The position numbers were made by a program, and so were the translations under genes. A stretch of 64,000 bases of DNA from Pectobacterium zantedeschiae (GTDB lineage: Bacteria; Pseudomonadota; Gammaproteobacteria; Enterobacterales; Enterobacteriaceae). Shown in pieces: positions 44,705 through 53,646 of the stretch (within the stretch, counting starts at the first letter, position 1; every line of letters starts with the position of its first letter). Under the pieces are notes generated by a model that was not told the origin of the DNA, made no database searches, and saw nothing but the letters and a program-made list of their open reading frames with translations. The stretch spans positions 806,001-870,000 of the forward strand of contig NZ_NWTM01000001.1 in NCBI RefSeq assembly GCF_004137795.1. Direction: 5' to 3'.

Positions 44705-45250
44705 TTAATATTGTGAAGAAAACCAGTCGAGTAGCTGCTCAGCAACTTCATCAGGTGTCAGCAAAGAGGTGTGCAGCGAACGATGCAGTGCCGCATTGAT
44801 CGTATCGGCATAATCATGATTCCTTAGAATTTCTTTGAGTTTATCCTGCGTATTCACTTTACCGAACAAACGTCGATCGGCATTTTCCACCCGCTTTAAG
44901 AGATGAGCGTGGTCGCTACAGAGTTGAACGAAAAATGGCGTAACGCCATGTTCTGCGCACAGTGTATTTATCGCCTCAATGTACCAATCGTCTTTACCTC
45001 CCTCATAGCAGAAGGTTGTGATCAGGTCGCGCCGATCCTCTGCAAAGAGCAGCTCGATAGCATAGAGCCTTAGCTGACAGGCGAAGCGCCTGATTGTGCT
45101 ATAGGCACTATCAGGCGGGAGCACCGCCATCGCTAAATCATACGTCAGATGATTATGAAATAACGTCGCTCCCATTTTCTCCGTCAGCAGGCGACTGATT
45201 GTTAGCTTCCCCACCGCAGGCGGCCCGTAGAGAAAAATAAGCTTCTTCAC
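44705..45250 (-). CDS. Small P-loop ATPase/kinase
   Basis: This 181-residue AAA/NMP-kinase-like protein has the Walker A GPPAVGKLT at 10-18. No lid typical of adenylate kinase is obvious. It resembles small-molecule kinases of the shikimate/chloramphenicol phosphotransferase kind. Its ATG overlaps the stop of the 2OG-Fe oxygenase gene by 4 bases, so the two are translationally coupled. It may phosphorylate the product of the cluster or be an unrelated follower. Confidence 0.75.
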   Translation of the reverse strand: MKKLIFLYGPPAVGKLTISRLLTEKMGATLFHNHLTYDLAMAVLPPDSAYSTIRRFACQLRLYAIELLFAEDRRDLITTFCYEGGKDDWYIEAINTLCAEHGVTPFFVQLCSDHAHLLKRVENADRRLFGKVNTQDKLKEILRNHDYADTINAALHRSLHTSLLTPDEVAEQLLDWFSSQY

Positions 45251-45900
45251 TGCGCCGTGCTCGTCGTGCCGGGTTCGTAATAGGTGATATTCAGCGCATT
45301 ACGTGTCTTGACGGAAACGCCGGTTAGCGGCACGACCGAATGCCAGGTTTCATAAAACCCGTTGCGGATGATGACGCTGGCGTTGCCCATCATTGGGAGG
45401 ACGGAATGGCAGACATCGGCATGGTTTTCTGGGTTGAGAATCTGAAAGGCACCGCCCCAGCTTTCTTCCCATTCGGCGTTGAAATAGATAATCAGGCGGA
45501 ATCCGCGTTTCAGGGATGCATCGACATGGGGGAGGTAGTGCGTGTCTCGTCCGCCGCGAAAGGCTACCGCTTCCATTTTTAATTCTGAAAGGTCTTCACC
45601 GCAGAAGGCGGACAGGGCAGCAGTAAAATCGTCAGAGACTAACTCGTCGCACATTCCCTGCCAGGCATCGGAGAGCGTAGTGGTATCGCTCACCTTGCCG
45701 GATGCCAAAGGAATAAGGGTACGGCGATAAAAATAGCCGCCATTACGTTCACGATAGTTAAACCCGTCGGTCGGGAACTCGTTAGCAAGTATTGAAGCGA
45801 CGGTGCTGTTACGCCATATCTGCGTTAATTCACCCCACTGGAACGGGGTTTCATGTCGATTACCGTGGATGATGCGTTCAAGATCAAAATAGTTGGACAT
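45247..45900 (-). CDS. 2-oxoglutarate/Fe(II)-dependent oxygenase (prolyl-4-hydroxylase-like)
   Basis: This 217-residue cytoplasmic oxygenase has the iron ligands His125-x-Asp127 (LPHVDASLK) and His187 (ETWHSV), and the oxoglutarate-binding Arg200 (KTRNALNI). The pattern WGGAFQILNPE before the distal His is typical of hydroxylases acting on amino acids, peptides or natural products. It is coupled to the kinase and lies 74 bases after the aminotransferase gene. The substrate is unknown. Confidence 0.82.
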   Translation of the reverse strand: MSNYFDLERIIHGNRHETPFQWGELTQIWRNSTVASILANEFPTDGFNYRERNGGYFYRRTLIPLASGKVSDTTTLSDAWQGMCDELVSDDFTAALSAFCGEDLSELKMEAVAFRGGRDTHYLPHVDASLKRGFRLIIYFNAEWEESWGGAFQILNPENHADVCHSVLPMMGNASVIIRNGFYETWHSVVPLTGVSVKTRNALNITYYEPGTTSTAQ

Positions 45901-45974
45901 CTTTTCACTCCCTGTTGTTAATTATATCTGATGGGTGTTAATTACACCTGACGGATAGTGGCGGCTAACGCCCA

Positions 45975-47219
45975 TCAGAGGCTTCCCAGCGCGGTGGTCA
46001 TGCGTTGAATCAGCTCCTCGATTTCTTGGTCTGAAATCGTGAAGGCCGGTGCCAGTTTTAAATACGGGCCTGCTGCACCTACGATGATGCCATGCTGGCG
46101 TATCGCGGCCTGCGCACGACCACTTTGTTCGAGAGAGGCAAACGTCATGGATAGCATCAGCCCTTTGCCTTGCAGGCTGATCAGCCCCTCGGTTTGAGGA
46201 AGATGCTGTTTGGCGAGTTGCAGAATTGTCCTTCCTTTTGCCGTGACCTCATCGTAGAGGTGATGCGTATCCAGATAATCCATGACAAATAGCGCTGCGC
46301 GGCAGCCTAGAAGGTTGCCGGATTGCGTATGACCGTGGCGGAAAAACGGCGGCATTTGTCCTTTGAAGCTGTCGGTAATGGCTTCTGTGGCAAGCACGGC
46401 GGTGATGGGAACGCCACCGCCCAGACACTTACTGAAAATCACAATGTCAGGCTGTGCGCCCTGTGAGACGGATTCACAGAACGTTCCCGCGCGACCAACG
46501 CCGCAATAAACCTCGTCACAGATCAGTGGAATATCGTATTTTTTTGTCAACAGTGAGAGCTGTTGCAGGAAACCTTCAGGCAACAGTCGGGTGCCTTCCA
46601 TCGCCATAATCGGTTCGATAATGACGGCGGCGATGGTCGATTCCTGTTCTTCCAGCAGGCTTTCCCAGGCGCTGATGTCGCTGAGCTGTTCAGGTGGTGG
46701 CATCGTTATGGTATTGCTGGCGAGCAGAGACGGTAGAATGCCATCGTTGATAAACGGGCGTCTTGTTGCCATCATCGCACCGAGCGTACAGCCGTGATAC
46801 GCGCCGTCAATCGCGACAATTCGCGTTCGTGCCGGACGGGAATGGTTGACCTGATATTGCCAGGCCATTTTTAGTGCGCTTTCGACACCTTCGCTGCCAC
46901 TTCCAACGATGAACGCCTTGCTCAGACCCGTGCCGATGAGCTTCGCGGCAAGTTTCTCGGCCAGTTCGCCGGGGAGTTGGGTATTTGAATAGATATTGCA
47001 GGCATGAATTAGTGTGGATAGTTGCTGTTGCAGGGCGGCAATAAATTCAGGGTGAGAGTGTCCTAAACAGTGGTTATAACAGCCGGACATCCCATCAAAA
47101 TAACGCTGGCCGTGTTCATCATAGAGATAAACCCCTTCGCCACGGTGAATAATCGGCCGCTCGTCTTTTTCAGCAAGCGCCGTGTAAGGCGGCCAGTATG
47201 GGCTAGAGGTAGGCTTCAT
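45975..47219 (-). CDS. Class III PLP aminotransferase
   Basis: This 414-residue fold-type I aminotransferase of the class III group (GABA/ornithine/DAPA family) has GSGSEGVESALKMAW for the phosphate, Asp235 (LICDEVYCGVGRAG) for the pyridine nitrogen and Schiff-base Lys264 (IFSKCLGGG). It is distinct from the GabT at 59.8 kb. Its start overlaps the sulfotransferase end by 17 bases. The context with sulfotransferase and oxygenase genes suggests a biosynthetic rather than catabolic role. Confidence 0.87.
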   Translation of the reverse strand: MKPTSSPYWPPYTALAEKDERPIIHRGEGVYLYDEHGQRYFDGMSGCYNHCLGHSHPEFIAALQQQLSTLIHACNIYSNTQLPGELAEKLAAKLIGTGLSKAFIVGSGSEGVESALKMAWQYQVNHSRPARTRIVAIDGAYHGCTLGAMMATRRPFINDGILPSLLASNTITMPPPEQLSDISAWESLLEEQESTIAAVIIEPIMAMEGTRLLPEGFLQQLSLLTKKYDIPLICDEVYCGVGRAGTFCESVSQGAQPDIVIFSKCLGGGVPITAVLATEAITDSFKGQMPPFFRHGHTQSGNLLGCRAALFVMDYLDTHHLYDEVTAKGRTILQLAKQHLPQTEGLISLQGKGLMLSMTFASLEQSGRAQAAIRQHGIIVGAAGPYLKLAPAFTISDQEIEELIQRMTTALGSL

Positions 47220-48252
47220 ATTGTGTCCCTGTCAGTGTGGTTCTGATTTCGTCAACGTTACTGACGATCGAATCAATCGTTCGGGTCTCTTTTTTCCCTG
47301 TGCCAGCGCAGAGTCTGGAATCGGAAATGCCAAGGAAGGACAGCACCGTACCGGCAACGATATCCGGTGCGGCCATGACCGCTTCGTAATCAAGAGTGAG
47401 GATGTCATGGTGCTGAAAAGCTTGATAAAACGCGGCCTGATTTTCCAGGTTACTGTCGATGAATGCTGTTAATTCATCGGTGGAAACCGCCATTTTTTCT
47501 TTAGAAATCGGGCGGCTATCATTTTGACCGACGTACCAGATACGGTCGCGCAGGCTTTTCTTCAACGACACGAATTGCTGTAGACGGCTTCTTCTTTCCA
47601 GTAGGATCAGCTTCAGGTCGGGGATCGCCTGCAAGGCAGGCCAAATCGGCGCATCACCCCAGGTAGTATCAAGATCCCGAAACAGCACGAAACCAACCGC
47701 CTCGACGTATTCAAAATAGGGTTTGAACAGGTGTCGATGCAGGATCGTTTCGATAGCGGTGTCTTTAACGGAATAGGGCAACAAATGTTGGCCAAACCGG
47801 TTGAACGCTTCGCCGTGCATTTCAATATTGGGATGGGAGCCTAACAGCGTGCGGAGCAGGTGAGTTCCCGCCCTGGGCGTAGATACGATGGCAAATTTCT
47901 GATAGCGGGTTTGTGCTGCCAGAATGTCTGCATCCACGCTGCCGCCGACCCATTTATATTTTTCCGCAAGGGCGATTTTTTCGCAAAATAACGCAAAGTA
48001 GGACGGTGCGTTGTCTTGAAGATCCTTTAGCTGTTCCTGAACTTCGTCTCCGCGTATGCCCTGAGCGCTCCAGTTCACGCCGCTGAGCCGGTATTCATGA
48101 ACGAATGCCAGCATTGCTGCTCGCGTTTTCTCGCTTATCGGTGTCTCTGTTAAATCATTTTTCATCTGGACTTGAAGGTGCTCAGGCGGGCATGTCAGCC
48201 AGCCATCCCAACGTGCCGCTAACGCAGATTCCGTGGTTGAACGGTCGTTCAT
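47203..48252 (-). CDS. PAPS-dependent sulfotransferase
   Basis: This 349-residue protein has the 5'-phosphosulfate loop FAIVSTPRAGTHLLRTLL at 120-137 and a 3'-phosphate-type region LLERRSRLQQFVSLKKSL, placing it near Stf0-like bacterial sulfotransferases. About 110 N-terminal residues before the catalytic fold are unassigned. It would transfer sulfate from PAPS to a hydroxyl or amine of a small molecule or glycan. It lies 13 bases after the TauD-type gene. Sulfotransferases are uncommon in enterobacteria, which makes the cluster notable. Confidence 0.82.
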   Translation of the reverse strand: MNDRSTTESALAARWDGWLTCPPEHLQVQMKNDLTETPISEKTRAAMLAFVHEYRLSGVNWSAQGIRGDEVQEQLKDLQDNAPSYFALFCEKIALAEKYKWVGGSVDADILAAQTRYQKFAIVSTPRAGTHLLRTLLGSHPNIEMHGEAFNRFGQHLLPYSVKDTAIETILHRHLFKPYFEYVEAVGFVLFRDLDTTWGDAPIWPALQAIPDLKLILLERRSRLQQFVSLKKSLRDRIWYVGQNDSRPISKEKMAVSTDELTAFIDSNLENQAAFYQAFQHHDILTLDYEAVMAAPDIVAGTVLSFLGISDSRLCAGTGKKETRTIDSIVSNVDEIRTTLTGTQYEAYL

Positions 48253-48265
48253 GATCTCTCCTTGA

Positions 48266-49087
48266 TTATGCGTTCAGGGTTGGCGCGCTGGTGAACATGC
48301 CTCGCAGCAGGGTTCGCGGATGGGCCGGATCGTCCGTATAGGCATGGCGCCCATGAGAGATTTTATCGTTACGCATGATCAAGGCCTGCCCGCGATAAAG
48401 AGGGAATGTCAGGTGATAGCGGCTACCTTCAGCGGCCAATTGCGATAGATATTCGACGGCCTCAATAACGCGTGGATTGATACTGCGTGAATAGTCCCAG
48501 TCGGCGGTTACATCCAGTGTAAACCCGCCAATAAATCCACCATCCCGATCGGGTCGAAAAACCGGGCCGATATGGGCGTACTGTTTTCCAGACTGCGTCC
48601 CCGTTGAACGGCGTCTGAAAATCTGTTCTTCGAGCAGAATATTCGCTAAATCAGGATGTTCAGCCTGAAGCTGCTGAAAAGCAGAAACGCTATCGAACAG
48701 GACGGTTCCGCCCCCCTGATTCGCATGGTGTTTACAAAGAAGAATCGACGTTTTTATGCTCCCGATTGGGATATAAGAACCATCAGTATGCAGAGAAAGA
48801 TGTGAGGTACTATTGAAAACCATATGAGAGCCGTGTGAGAGCCCACCAATCTGATTTACCCCTGATGTGGATACGCCTTCTTTATGTTCTTGACGATTAA
48901 AGGCTGATTGGTAAATATCCCCCAGCGAATAAAGCGCTGACATTTTTTTGAAGTCGGAATCATCGTATTTCCATTCACCCGAAACAATGGCAAACCGATA
49001 TTTTTCGATATGCGCAATCACGGCCGCCTTATCTTCACTATCAATAACGTGTGGTGACCATCCATCAAAGCAACTTTTCATCGCCAT
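48266..49087 (-). CDS. TauD/TfdA-type 2OG-Fe(II) dioxygenase
   Basis: This 273-residue cytoplasmic oxygenase has the metal ligands His100-x-Asp102 (LSLHTDGSY) and His245 with Arg247 (ISHGRHAYTD), and an oxoglutarate Arg near PRTLLRGMF. The family includes taurine dioxygenase and natural-product hydroxylases and desaturases such as clavaminate synthase and CarC. Lying in one operon with a sulfotransferase and an aminotransferase, it probably tailors a small molecule. Taurine catabolism is unlikely because no tauABC genes accompany it. Confidence 0.84.
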   Translation of the reverse strand: MAMKSCFDGWSPHVIDSEDKAAVIAHIEKYRFAIVSGEWKYDDSDFKKMSALYSLGDIYQSAFNRQEHKEGVSTSGVNQIGGLSHGSHMVFNSTSHLSLHTDGSYIPIGSIKTSILLCKHHANQGGGTVLFDSVSAFQQLQAEHPDLANILLEEQIFRRRSTGTQSGKQYAHIGPVFRPDRDGGFIGGFTLDVTADWDYSRSINPRVIEAVEYLSQLAAEGSRYHLTFPLYRGQALIMRNDKISHGRHAYTDDPAHPRTLLRGMFTSAPTLNA

Positions 49088-49130
49088 TACTCCTGTAATT
49101 AGCTCAACAGAAAAATACCGTGCATAAATT

Positions 49131-49180
49131 TATATCCGTCATACTTCACATTGCATGTCTATTGGTAGTATTACGCGCTT
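49131..49180. repeat. Dispersed palindromic repeat, copy C (partial)
   Basis: The left end TATATCCGTCATACTTCACA and the next text resemble copies B and D. The right end is not recognisable. It occupies the gap between the SDR and TauD-type genes. Confidence 0.5.
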
Positions 49181-49242
49181 CCTCCATGAGCCTCGTTGGG
49201 TTGGAATGGTTATTGATAGCTAATAAATAATATGGCGGCGAT

Positions 49243-50022
49243 TTATATGGCGCTCATGCCGCCATCAATAGAAAGTATTTGACCGGTAATATATTTACTG
49301 GCTTCTGAGGCAAATAGAATTGCTGCACCTTTTAAGTCTTGATCATCCCCAATACGCCGCAGTGGGGATTTTTGAGCCAGCGCGTCGACACCAACCCGAT
49401 TCAACAGGTTCTGCGTCATGGTGGAAGGGAAAAAACCGGGGGCGAGTGCGTTGACGGTGATATTAAATTCGCCCCATTCACCTGCCAATGCCCTGGTAAA
49501 GTTTATCACCGCACCTTTGCTGGTGCTGTAAGCGATGCCTTCCAGCCAGCCCGGTAGGTTGCCTTGTAAACCGGCTAGCGACGCCACGTTAATAATTTTC
49601 CCATAGCGGCGGGGGATCATGCTGCTTTTGCCGATTTTCTGCGTTAATAGAAACAGACTGCGAATATTCAGATCCATGACGCGATCCCAGTCCGCAATGG
49701 CATGGTCTTCTGCCGGTGCACCGAGCGCGATACCAGCATTATTGACGAGAATATCTATCTGTCCTGTTTTAGCGATGGCTTCTTCTGCGAGGCGCTCAAT
49801 ATCGCGATCTTGCGTATTGTCGGCGACAATCCATTCGGCACGAATACCCAATGAAGTGAGGTGCGACTGCGCGGTTTGCAACTCATCTACGTGGCGCGCT
49901 GAAAGGATAATATGAGCACCTTGAGTGCCGAGCGCTTCAGCAATTTGTAGCCCCAATCCACGAGATCCTCCGGTGATTAGCGCGGTTTTCCCAGACAGGG
50001 CAAAGAAGTGCGGTGTGTCCAT
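49243..50022 (-). CDS. Short-chain dehydrogenase/reductase (SDR)
   Basis: This classical SDR of 259 residues has the cofactor loop TGGSRGLG at 17-24, NNAG at 94-97 and the catalytic Ser148, Tyr165 and Lys169 (YSTSK). It resembles gluconate 5-dehydrogenase and 3-oxoacyl reductases. The ATG at 50022 has AAGG 8 bases upstream and is preferred over the earlier frame opening at 50064. First gene in the transcription order of the tailoring cluster, though 155 bases with a repeat separate it from the TauD-type gene. Confidence 0.86.
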   Translation of the reverse strand: MDTPHFFALSGKTALITGGSRGLGLQIAEALGTQGAHIILSARHVDELQTAQSHLTSLGIRAEWIVADNTQDRDIERLAEEAIAKTGQIDILVNNAGIALGAPAEDHAIADWDRVMDLNIRSLFLLTQKIGKSSMIPRRYGKIINVASLAGLQGNLPGWLEGIAYSTSKGAVINFTRALAGEWGEFNITVNALAPGFFPSTMTQNLLNRVGVDALAQKSPLRRIGDDQDLKGAAILFASEASKYITGQILSIDGGMSAI

Positions 50023-50045
50023 ACCGATTCCCTTATATTGAGAAC

Positions 50046-50155
50046 TATACTCGTCATGTTTCATGTTTCATGTGCGTTGGCTGGAAAAATTCGTCGGGAA
50101 CGAATTTGTTCTTCTCTTGCCGTCTGCCTGAAACCTGAATTATTGAGAGTATGTA
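50046..50155. repeat. Dispersed palindromic repeat, copy D (longest)
   Basis: The copy starts TATACTCGTCATGTTTCATG and ends CCTGAATTATTGAGAGTATG. About 110 bases with internal inverted segments (AAATTCGTCGGGAACGAATTT). It sits directly upstream of the SDR gene. Confidence 0.6.
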
Positions 50156-50429
50156 TCCATTAGAATGCTCCCTAAGTAATTCGAGTTGCAGAACAAAGCG
50201 TTATTATTTAATAACGTAGGTGCGATTCGAAATATGAAGGGTGTCACTAACAACAACATTGAGTTTAAATAGATATCAATAAAAAACGCCAGCTATATTC
50301 TGTCGTTAATAAATAAGATATTTTTGAGTTGTGATTAATCGCCCATTAATTACCTAAATAAAATTCATTCAGCATAACGCTAATTATTTTCTGCGTTTTA
50401 ATTATTACCTCAGTATTTTTGTGACTGAG
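50065..50429. other. Intergenic region with two repeat copies
   Basis: This separates the SDR gene from the end of the glycosyltransferase gene, both leftward. It holds repeat copies D and E and an AT-rich segment (50280-50420) with no recognisable gene. It must carry the promoter of the tailoring cluster. Confidence 0.5.
50167..50253. repeat. Dispersed palindromic repeat, copy E (inverted)
   Basis: Read on the minus strand it begins CACCCTTCATATTTCGAATC and ends CTCGAATTACTTAGGGAGC, the same ends as copies A and B but in the opposite orientation. It lies 12 bases from copy D. Confidence 0.6.
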
Positions 50430-52397
50430 CTACGGGGTAGTTTTACAATCCCGTACCCCATCAATGTTATCGGTATAAACCTCAACGCGATCGACAAACG
50501 GCGCGGGAGCGAGTTTACGCGGCATGCGCAATCGTCTGGTGATACTGGCACCGATACTGGCGACGGATGACAGTATTATACGCGCACAGAAAAACATGGC
50601 AGCACATTGGATAATGAACATCCATTGCGTGTTAGGGAGTGCCAGCAAGAACAGCAGTACGAAGGTCAGTGAACCAGCACCCCAGATAAATAGCAGCTTG
50701 TCGCGTGTGGCCGCCCACGAGTTTTGTTTATTATCCCCAGCCTGATGAGTGGTCAAGCCTTTGGTTCCCCAACTGACGTCATTAATGTTGGCGATGGAGT
50801 AGGTTGTCAGATAGAGGCTGAAAATCGGTAATAGAATGAGGTAAAGGGGCATCCAGCGTAGAAACTGTCGCAGATAACGCCATGAATGCAGGCCAATTGC
50901 AAGGCAAAGCAGTGAGAGTGCCACGCCCATGAGACTCGCGTTCAGTATGGATACCTCAAGCAGTACCAAGACGAACGCACACCCCAGTAATCCCCCGAGT
51001 AGTGACATCGCAGCGATGTGGGAGCGCGTGCCAGCCTCGTTATTCAACTTGGCACTACGGCTCATCAAGAGGGCTCCGATCCAGATGACAAGAAAAAGCA
51101 GTGCTGCACCTATGGCTGCGGTGGTGTTAAGCGACGGATTGGCGTCTGGCAATATACGGCTGACAAACGCGTGTACACTTGCCGCGAGCAAAATGGCGCT
51201 AAATGATGGCATCATAAATTGAGAAATAAACTGCAACATTCCCCAAAGTAAATAAAGCGTAATACTACAGCGCCGCATTGGCGAAAGAGAGGGCTGTGTT
51301 ATCACCTCGGGCAATCGAGACAACGAGTGTAAGCGAGCGGCAAGGGTACTGTTTACCCAGCGTCGTCGTTGGCGCAGAAGTTCTATGAAGGTAGGGGCTG
51401 GGTCCGAACGTACGATGGCACCTTGCTCATAGTGCAGCCCACTTCCTTTATGGTGTGTGGCTAGTTCAAATCCCATAACTCGATCTTCCGCTAGAAACAG
51501 ATTACGTTCCAGTAAACCCTGGGGAATTAGCCCACGTAGGTAGGCCTCGGACGGCGCGTGCGGATGTCCGTGGTTTTCACAAAACTGGCTCCATCGAATC
51601 ATACTGCATTGCCCGGGAACGACTTCCAGATAATGCAGAGCATTGCCGATAGCCCAATCACTGACTTTTTCCCAGATAAAATCGGCGTATTGCCAATTCT
51701 GCGCCAGATTTGCATTTGTGGGGATAGGGAGCATCACGCGCGTTGTGACTGCCCCACAATAAGGATCTCGCCACATGTGTTGTAGTAGCTGTATCAAACA
51801 TGCTGATTCTGTCACCGAACCCGCATCGATCTGCATGGCAAATTCAGCCTTAACAACACTCCCAACGCCCCAAAAAAACCAGGCGTGGCTATCCAGCTTT
51901 CCTGCATTATGGCGCTTGTTGGCAAGAAGTAGCGTCATGTTCTGCTCCGTGCTTTCAGTGATGCCTGATTGATCGCAGCAGCGCAAAATATGAGATGCAG
52001 ACGGTTCGCTGACCTGAAGCGTCAATGAATTGCTTTGGTTGTCCGGTTTGGGCGTTTGCATTGGCAGCAATCCCAGCGATGCTAAAAGCGAGACGGTTGA
52101 TGGGGGAGCGCTGTCGGTGCCATCAAGTAGGATGCAAATGATGATGTTGGGCGGACGATTGGTAAACGTTGTGGTTAACTCTTGCTGATTACGAACCAGC
52201 CCTGCCAGCGTATCGGCAAGCATGGGAGCCGGTTCGTTATACAGCGTGAGGCACACGAGAATATCGGCTTGTCCGGCGGGGATGTCTCCGCTTATATGGA
52301 TATTATCACGACAGGATTGCCGGATTTTTGCCAGCATTTGCCAGTTATCGCTATCGGCGATCGTAGTTGGATGGTTCAGTGCCATGGTTTTTTTCAT
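50430..52397 (-). CDS. Chitin-synthase-like family 2 glycosyltransferase
   Basis: This 655-residue processive GT2-type membrane enzyme has CLTLYNE at 49-55, LLDGTD at 90-95, KRHNAGKLDSHAWFF at 161-175, a DxxS-like DAGS at 191-194, VPGQCSMIRW at 260-269, the catalytic LAEDR at 302-306 and QRRRW at 343-347, then six or more C-terminal membrane segments. The combination K-(H/K)NAGK-(L/I)-(D/N)SH, LAEDR and QRRRW is much closer to eukaryotic chitin synthases than to cellulose synthase, NodC or OpgH. It is last in the operon behind DUF1800 and DUF1501 genes. The product is presumably a beta-linked surface glycan; UDP-GlcNAc use is inferred only. Confidence 0.78.
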   Translation of the reverse strand: MKKTMALNHPTTIADSDNWQMLAKIRQSCRDNIHISGDIPAGQADILVCLTLYNEPAPMLADTLAGLVRNQQELTTTFTNRPPNIIICILLDGTDSAPPSTVSLLASLGLLPMQTPKPDNQSNSLTLQVSEPSASHILRCCDQSGITESTEQNMTLLLANKRHNAGKLDSHAWFFWGVGSVVKAEFAMQIDAGSVTESACLIQLLQHMWRDPYCGAVTTRVMLPIPTNANLAQNWQYADFIWEKVSDWAIGNALHYLEVVPGQCSMIRWSQFCENHGHPHAPSEAYLRGLIPQGLLERNLFLAEDRVMGFELATHHKGSGLHYEQGAIVRSDPAPTFIELLRQRRRWVNSTLAARLHSLSRLPEVITQPSLSPMRRCSITLYLLWGMLQFISQFMMPSFSAILLAASVHAFVSRILPDANPSLNTTAAIGAALLFLVIWIGALLMSRSAKLNNEAGTRSHIAAMSLLGGLLGCAFVLVLLEVSILNASLMGVALSLLCLAIGLHSWRYLRQFLRWMPLYLILLPIFSLYLTTYSIANINDVSWGTKGLTTHQAGDNKQNSWAATRDKLLFIWGAGSLTFVLLFLLALPNTQWMFIIQCAAMFFCARIILSSVASIGASITRRLRMPRKLAPAPFVDRVEVYTDNIDGVRDCKTTP

Positions 52398-52430
52398 ACA
52401 AAGGGTGTCCCGTAGAAATAAGGCAGTCGG

Positions 52431-53630
52431 TTAAAGACGAATATTTAGAGGAGAGAGCGGTGTTCCCCCAGCCTGAGTCGCTGGAAGTTTCCAAAAGCGT
52501 TCGGCGACGGCGGCGTATATCGAGCGGAAATCAGTCGAGAAATAAGGGTTGCCATCGCTATCTAACTTATCGAGTGGGCTGCGGGCTCCCCAGATACCGC
52601 CCTCGACTTGACCACCCAATAACAGCATTGGCCCGCAGGTGCCGTGATCGGTTCCGCCCGATGCATTTTCTTTTGGTCGACGACCGAATTCCGAGTGCAC
52701 CATAATCAGGCTGTCCTGCCAGGCACCAATATCGATGAGACCTTGCCGTAGCCCCAGCATTAACGTTTCTACTTTGCTGAGTTGGCGTTCATGTTCACCG
52801 CGCAAATGGCTATGCAGATCGAAGCCAGACAAACTGATTTTGTACAACGGTGAACGGACATTATTCTCTATAAGCCAGAGTATCGTTGCCGCTTGAGCAT
52901 TTTGCGGTTCAATGTAGCCGTCGTGGGTAAATCGACGAGTGAAAGGGTTCTGATTGCGCAGCTTATTTTGAATTCGTCGACTTATCGTGCTGGTGCTCTC
53001 CATTAACCGAAGGATGTGCTGTGCTGCGGGTGTGTTTCTATCATTCGTTTGGGCGAAGGCCTGGGTGAAATCGGCGCTAAGTAGGGCGCGACTATCCTGA
53101 AGTGCCAGCGCCTGGATCGCCGGATGGATAAGTAAAGATTGATCGCCAGAGAGAATAATGCCATCAGTATCATGATACCGTTCCCCACGTGGAGAGGTGC
53201 TCAGAACGCGGCCAGCCCATCCTGACTTCAGCGTCGGGGTATCAGCACCATTGGCCCATATTGCGGCGGAACTGAAATGAGACAGGTTGGGAGACGGATA
53301 GCCAACGTCTTGTATTACCGCTAATTCCCCCTTTTGAAATACATGAGCGAGTTTTTTCCAGGCGATGTTAAAGGCTAAGTCGTCGTTTAAGGGCGCATAT
53401 TCGTGCGCTTTTAACGCTAGCATGGGGCGATAATGTCGATAGAGCGGATCCCGATAGGGAACCAACGTGTTTAACGCATCATTTCCCCCAAATAATTCAA
53501 TGACGATCAAATTCTTATTTGTAGGGATGGTGCTCTTGGCGAACCCGCGCAGGGGAAGCATGGTTGTCAATATCCCTGCGGCAAGCCCACCGAGAAGTAA
53601 ACGCCGTGACGGTATAAACGGTGCTGACAT
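52431..53630 (-). CDS. DUF1501 protein with twin-arginine signal
   Basis: This 399-residue DUF1501 protein is distantly related to the sulfatase/alkaline phosphatase fold. The N-terminus has a Tat-type signal (SRRLLLGGLAAGI ... near GFA-KS). Family motifs are LIVIELFGGNDALNTLVPY and, toward the end, MVHSEFGRRPKENASGGTDHG, with Asp, Glu and His that could bind metal. It is expected to act in the periplasm. DUF1501 and DUF1800 genes are usually adjacent, as here, but their biochemical role is not established. Confidence 0.85.
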   Translation of the reverse strand: MSAPFIPSRRLLLGGLAAGILTTMLPLRGFAKSTIPTNKNLIVIELFGGNDALNTLVPYRDPLYRHYRPMLALKAHEYAPLNDDLAFNIAWKKLAHVFQKGELAVIQDVGYPSPNLSHFSSAAIWANGADTPTLKSGWAGRVLSTSPRGERYHDTDGIILSGDQSLLIHPAIQALALQDSRALLSADFTQAFAQTNDRNTPAAQHILRLMESTSTISRRIQNKLRNQNPFTRRFTHDGYIEPQNAQAATILWLIENNVRSPLYKISLSGFDLHSHLRGEHERQLSKVETLMLGLRQGLIDIGAWQDSLIMVHSEFGRRPKENASGGTDHGTCGPMLLLGGQVEGGIWGARSPLDKLDSDGNPYFSTDFRSIYAAVAERFWKLPATQAGGTPLSPLNIRL

Positions 53631-53646
53631 AAGCAGATATCCTTAT

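Noticed and set aside
45247-49087. Carbapenem (car) cluster
   Set aside because: The TauD-type gene recalls CarC, but CarA (beta-lactam synthetase-like) and CarB (crotonase-like) are absent.
51018-51222. Small plus-strand ORFs over the glycosyltransferase gene
   Set aside because: Shadows of the membrane-segment region of the minus-strand gene; no independent support.
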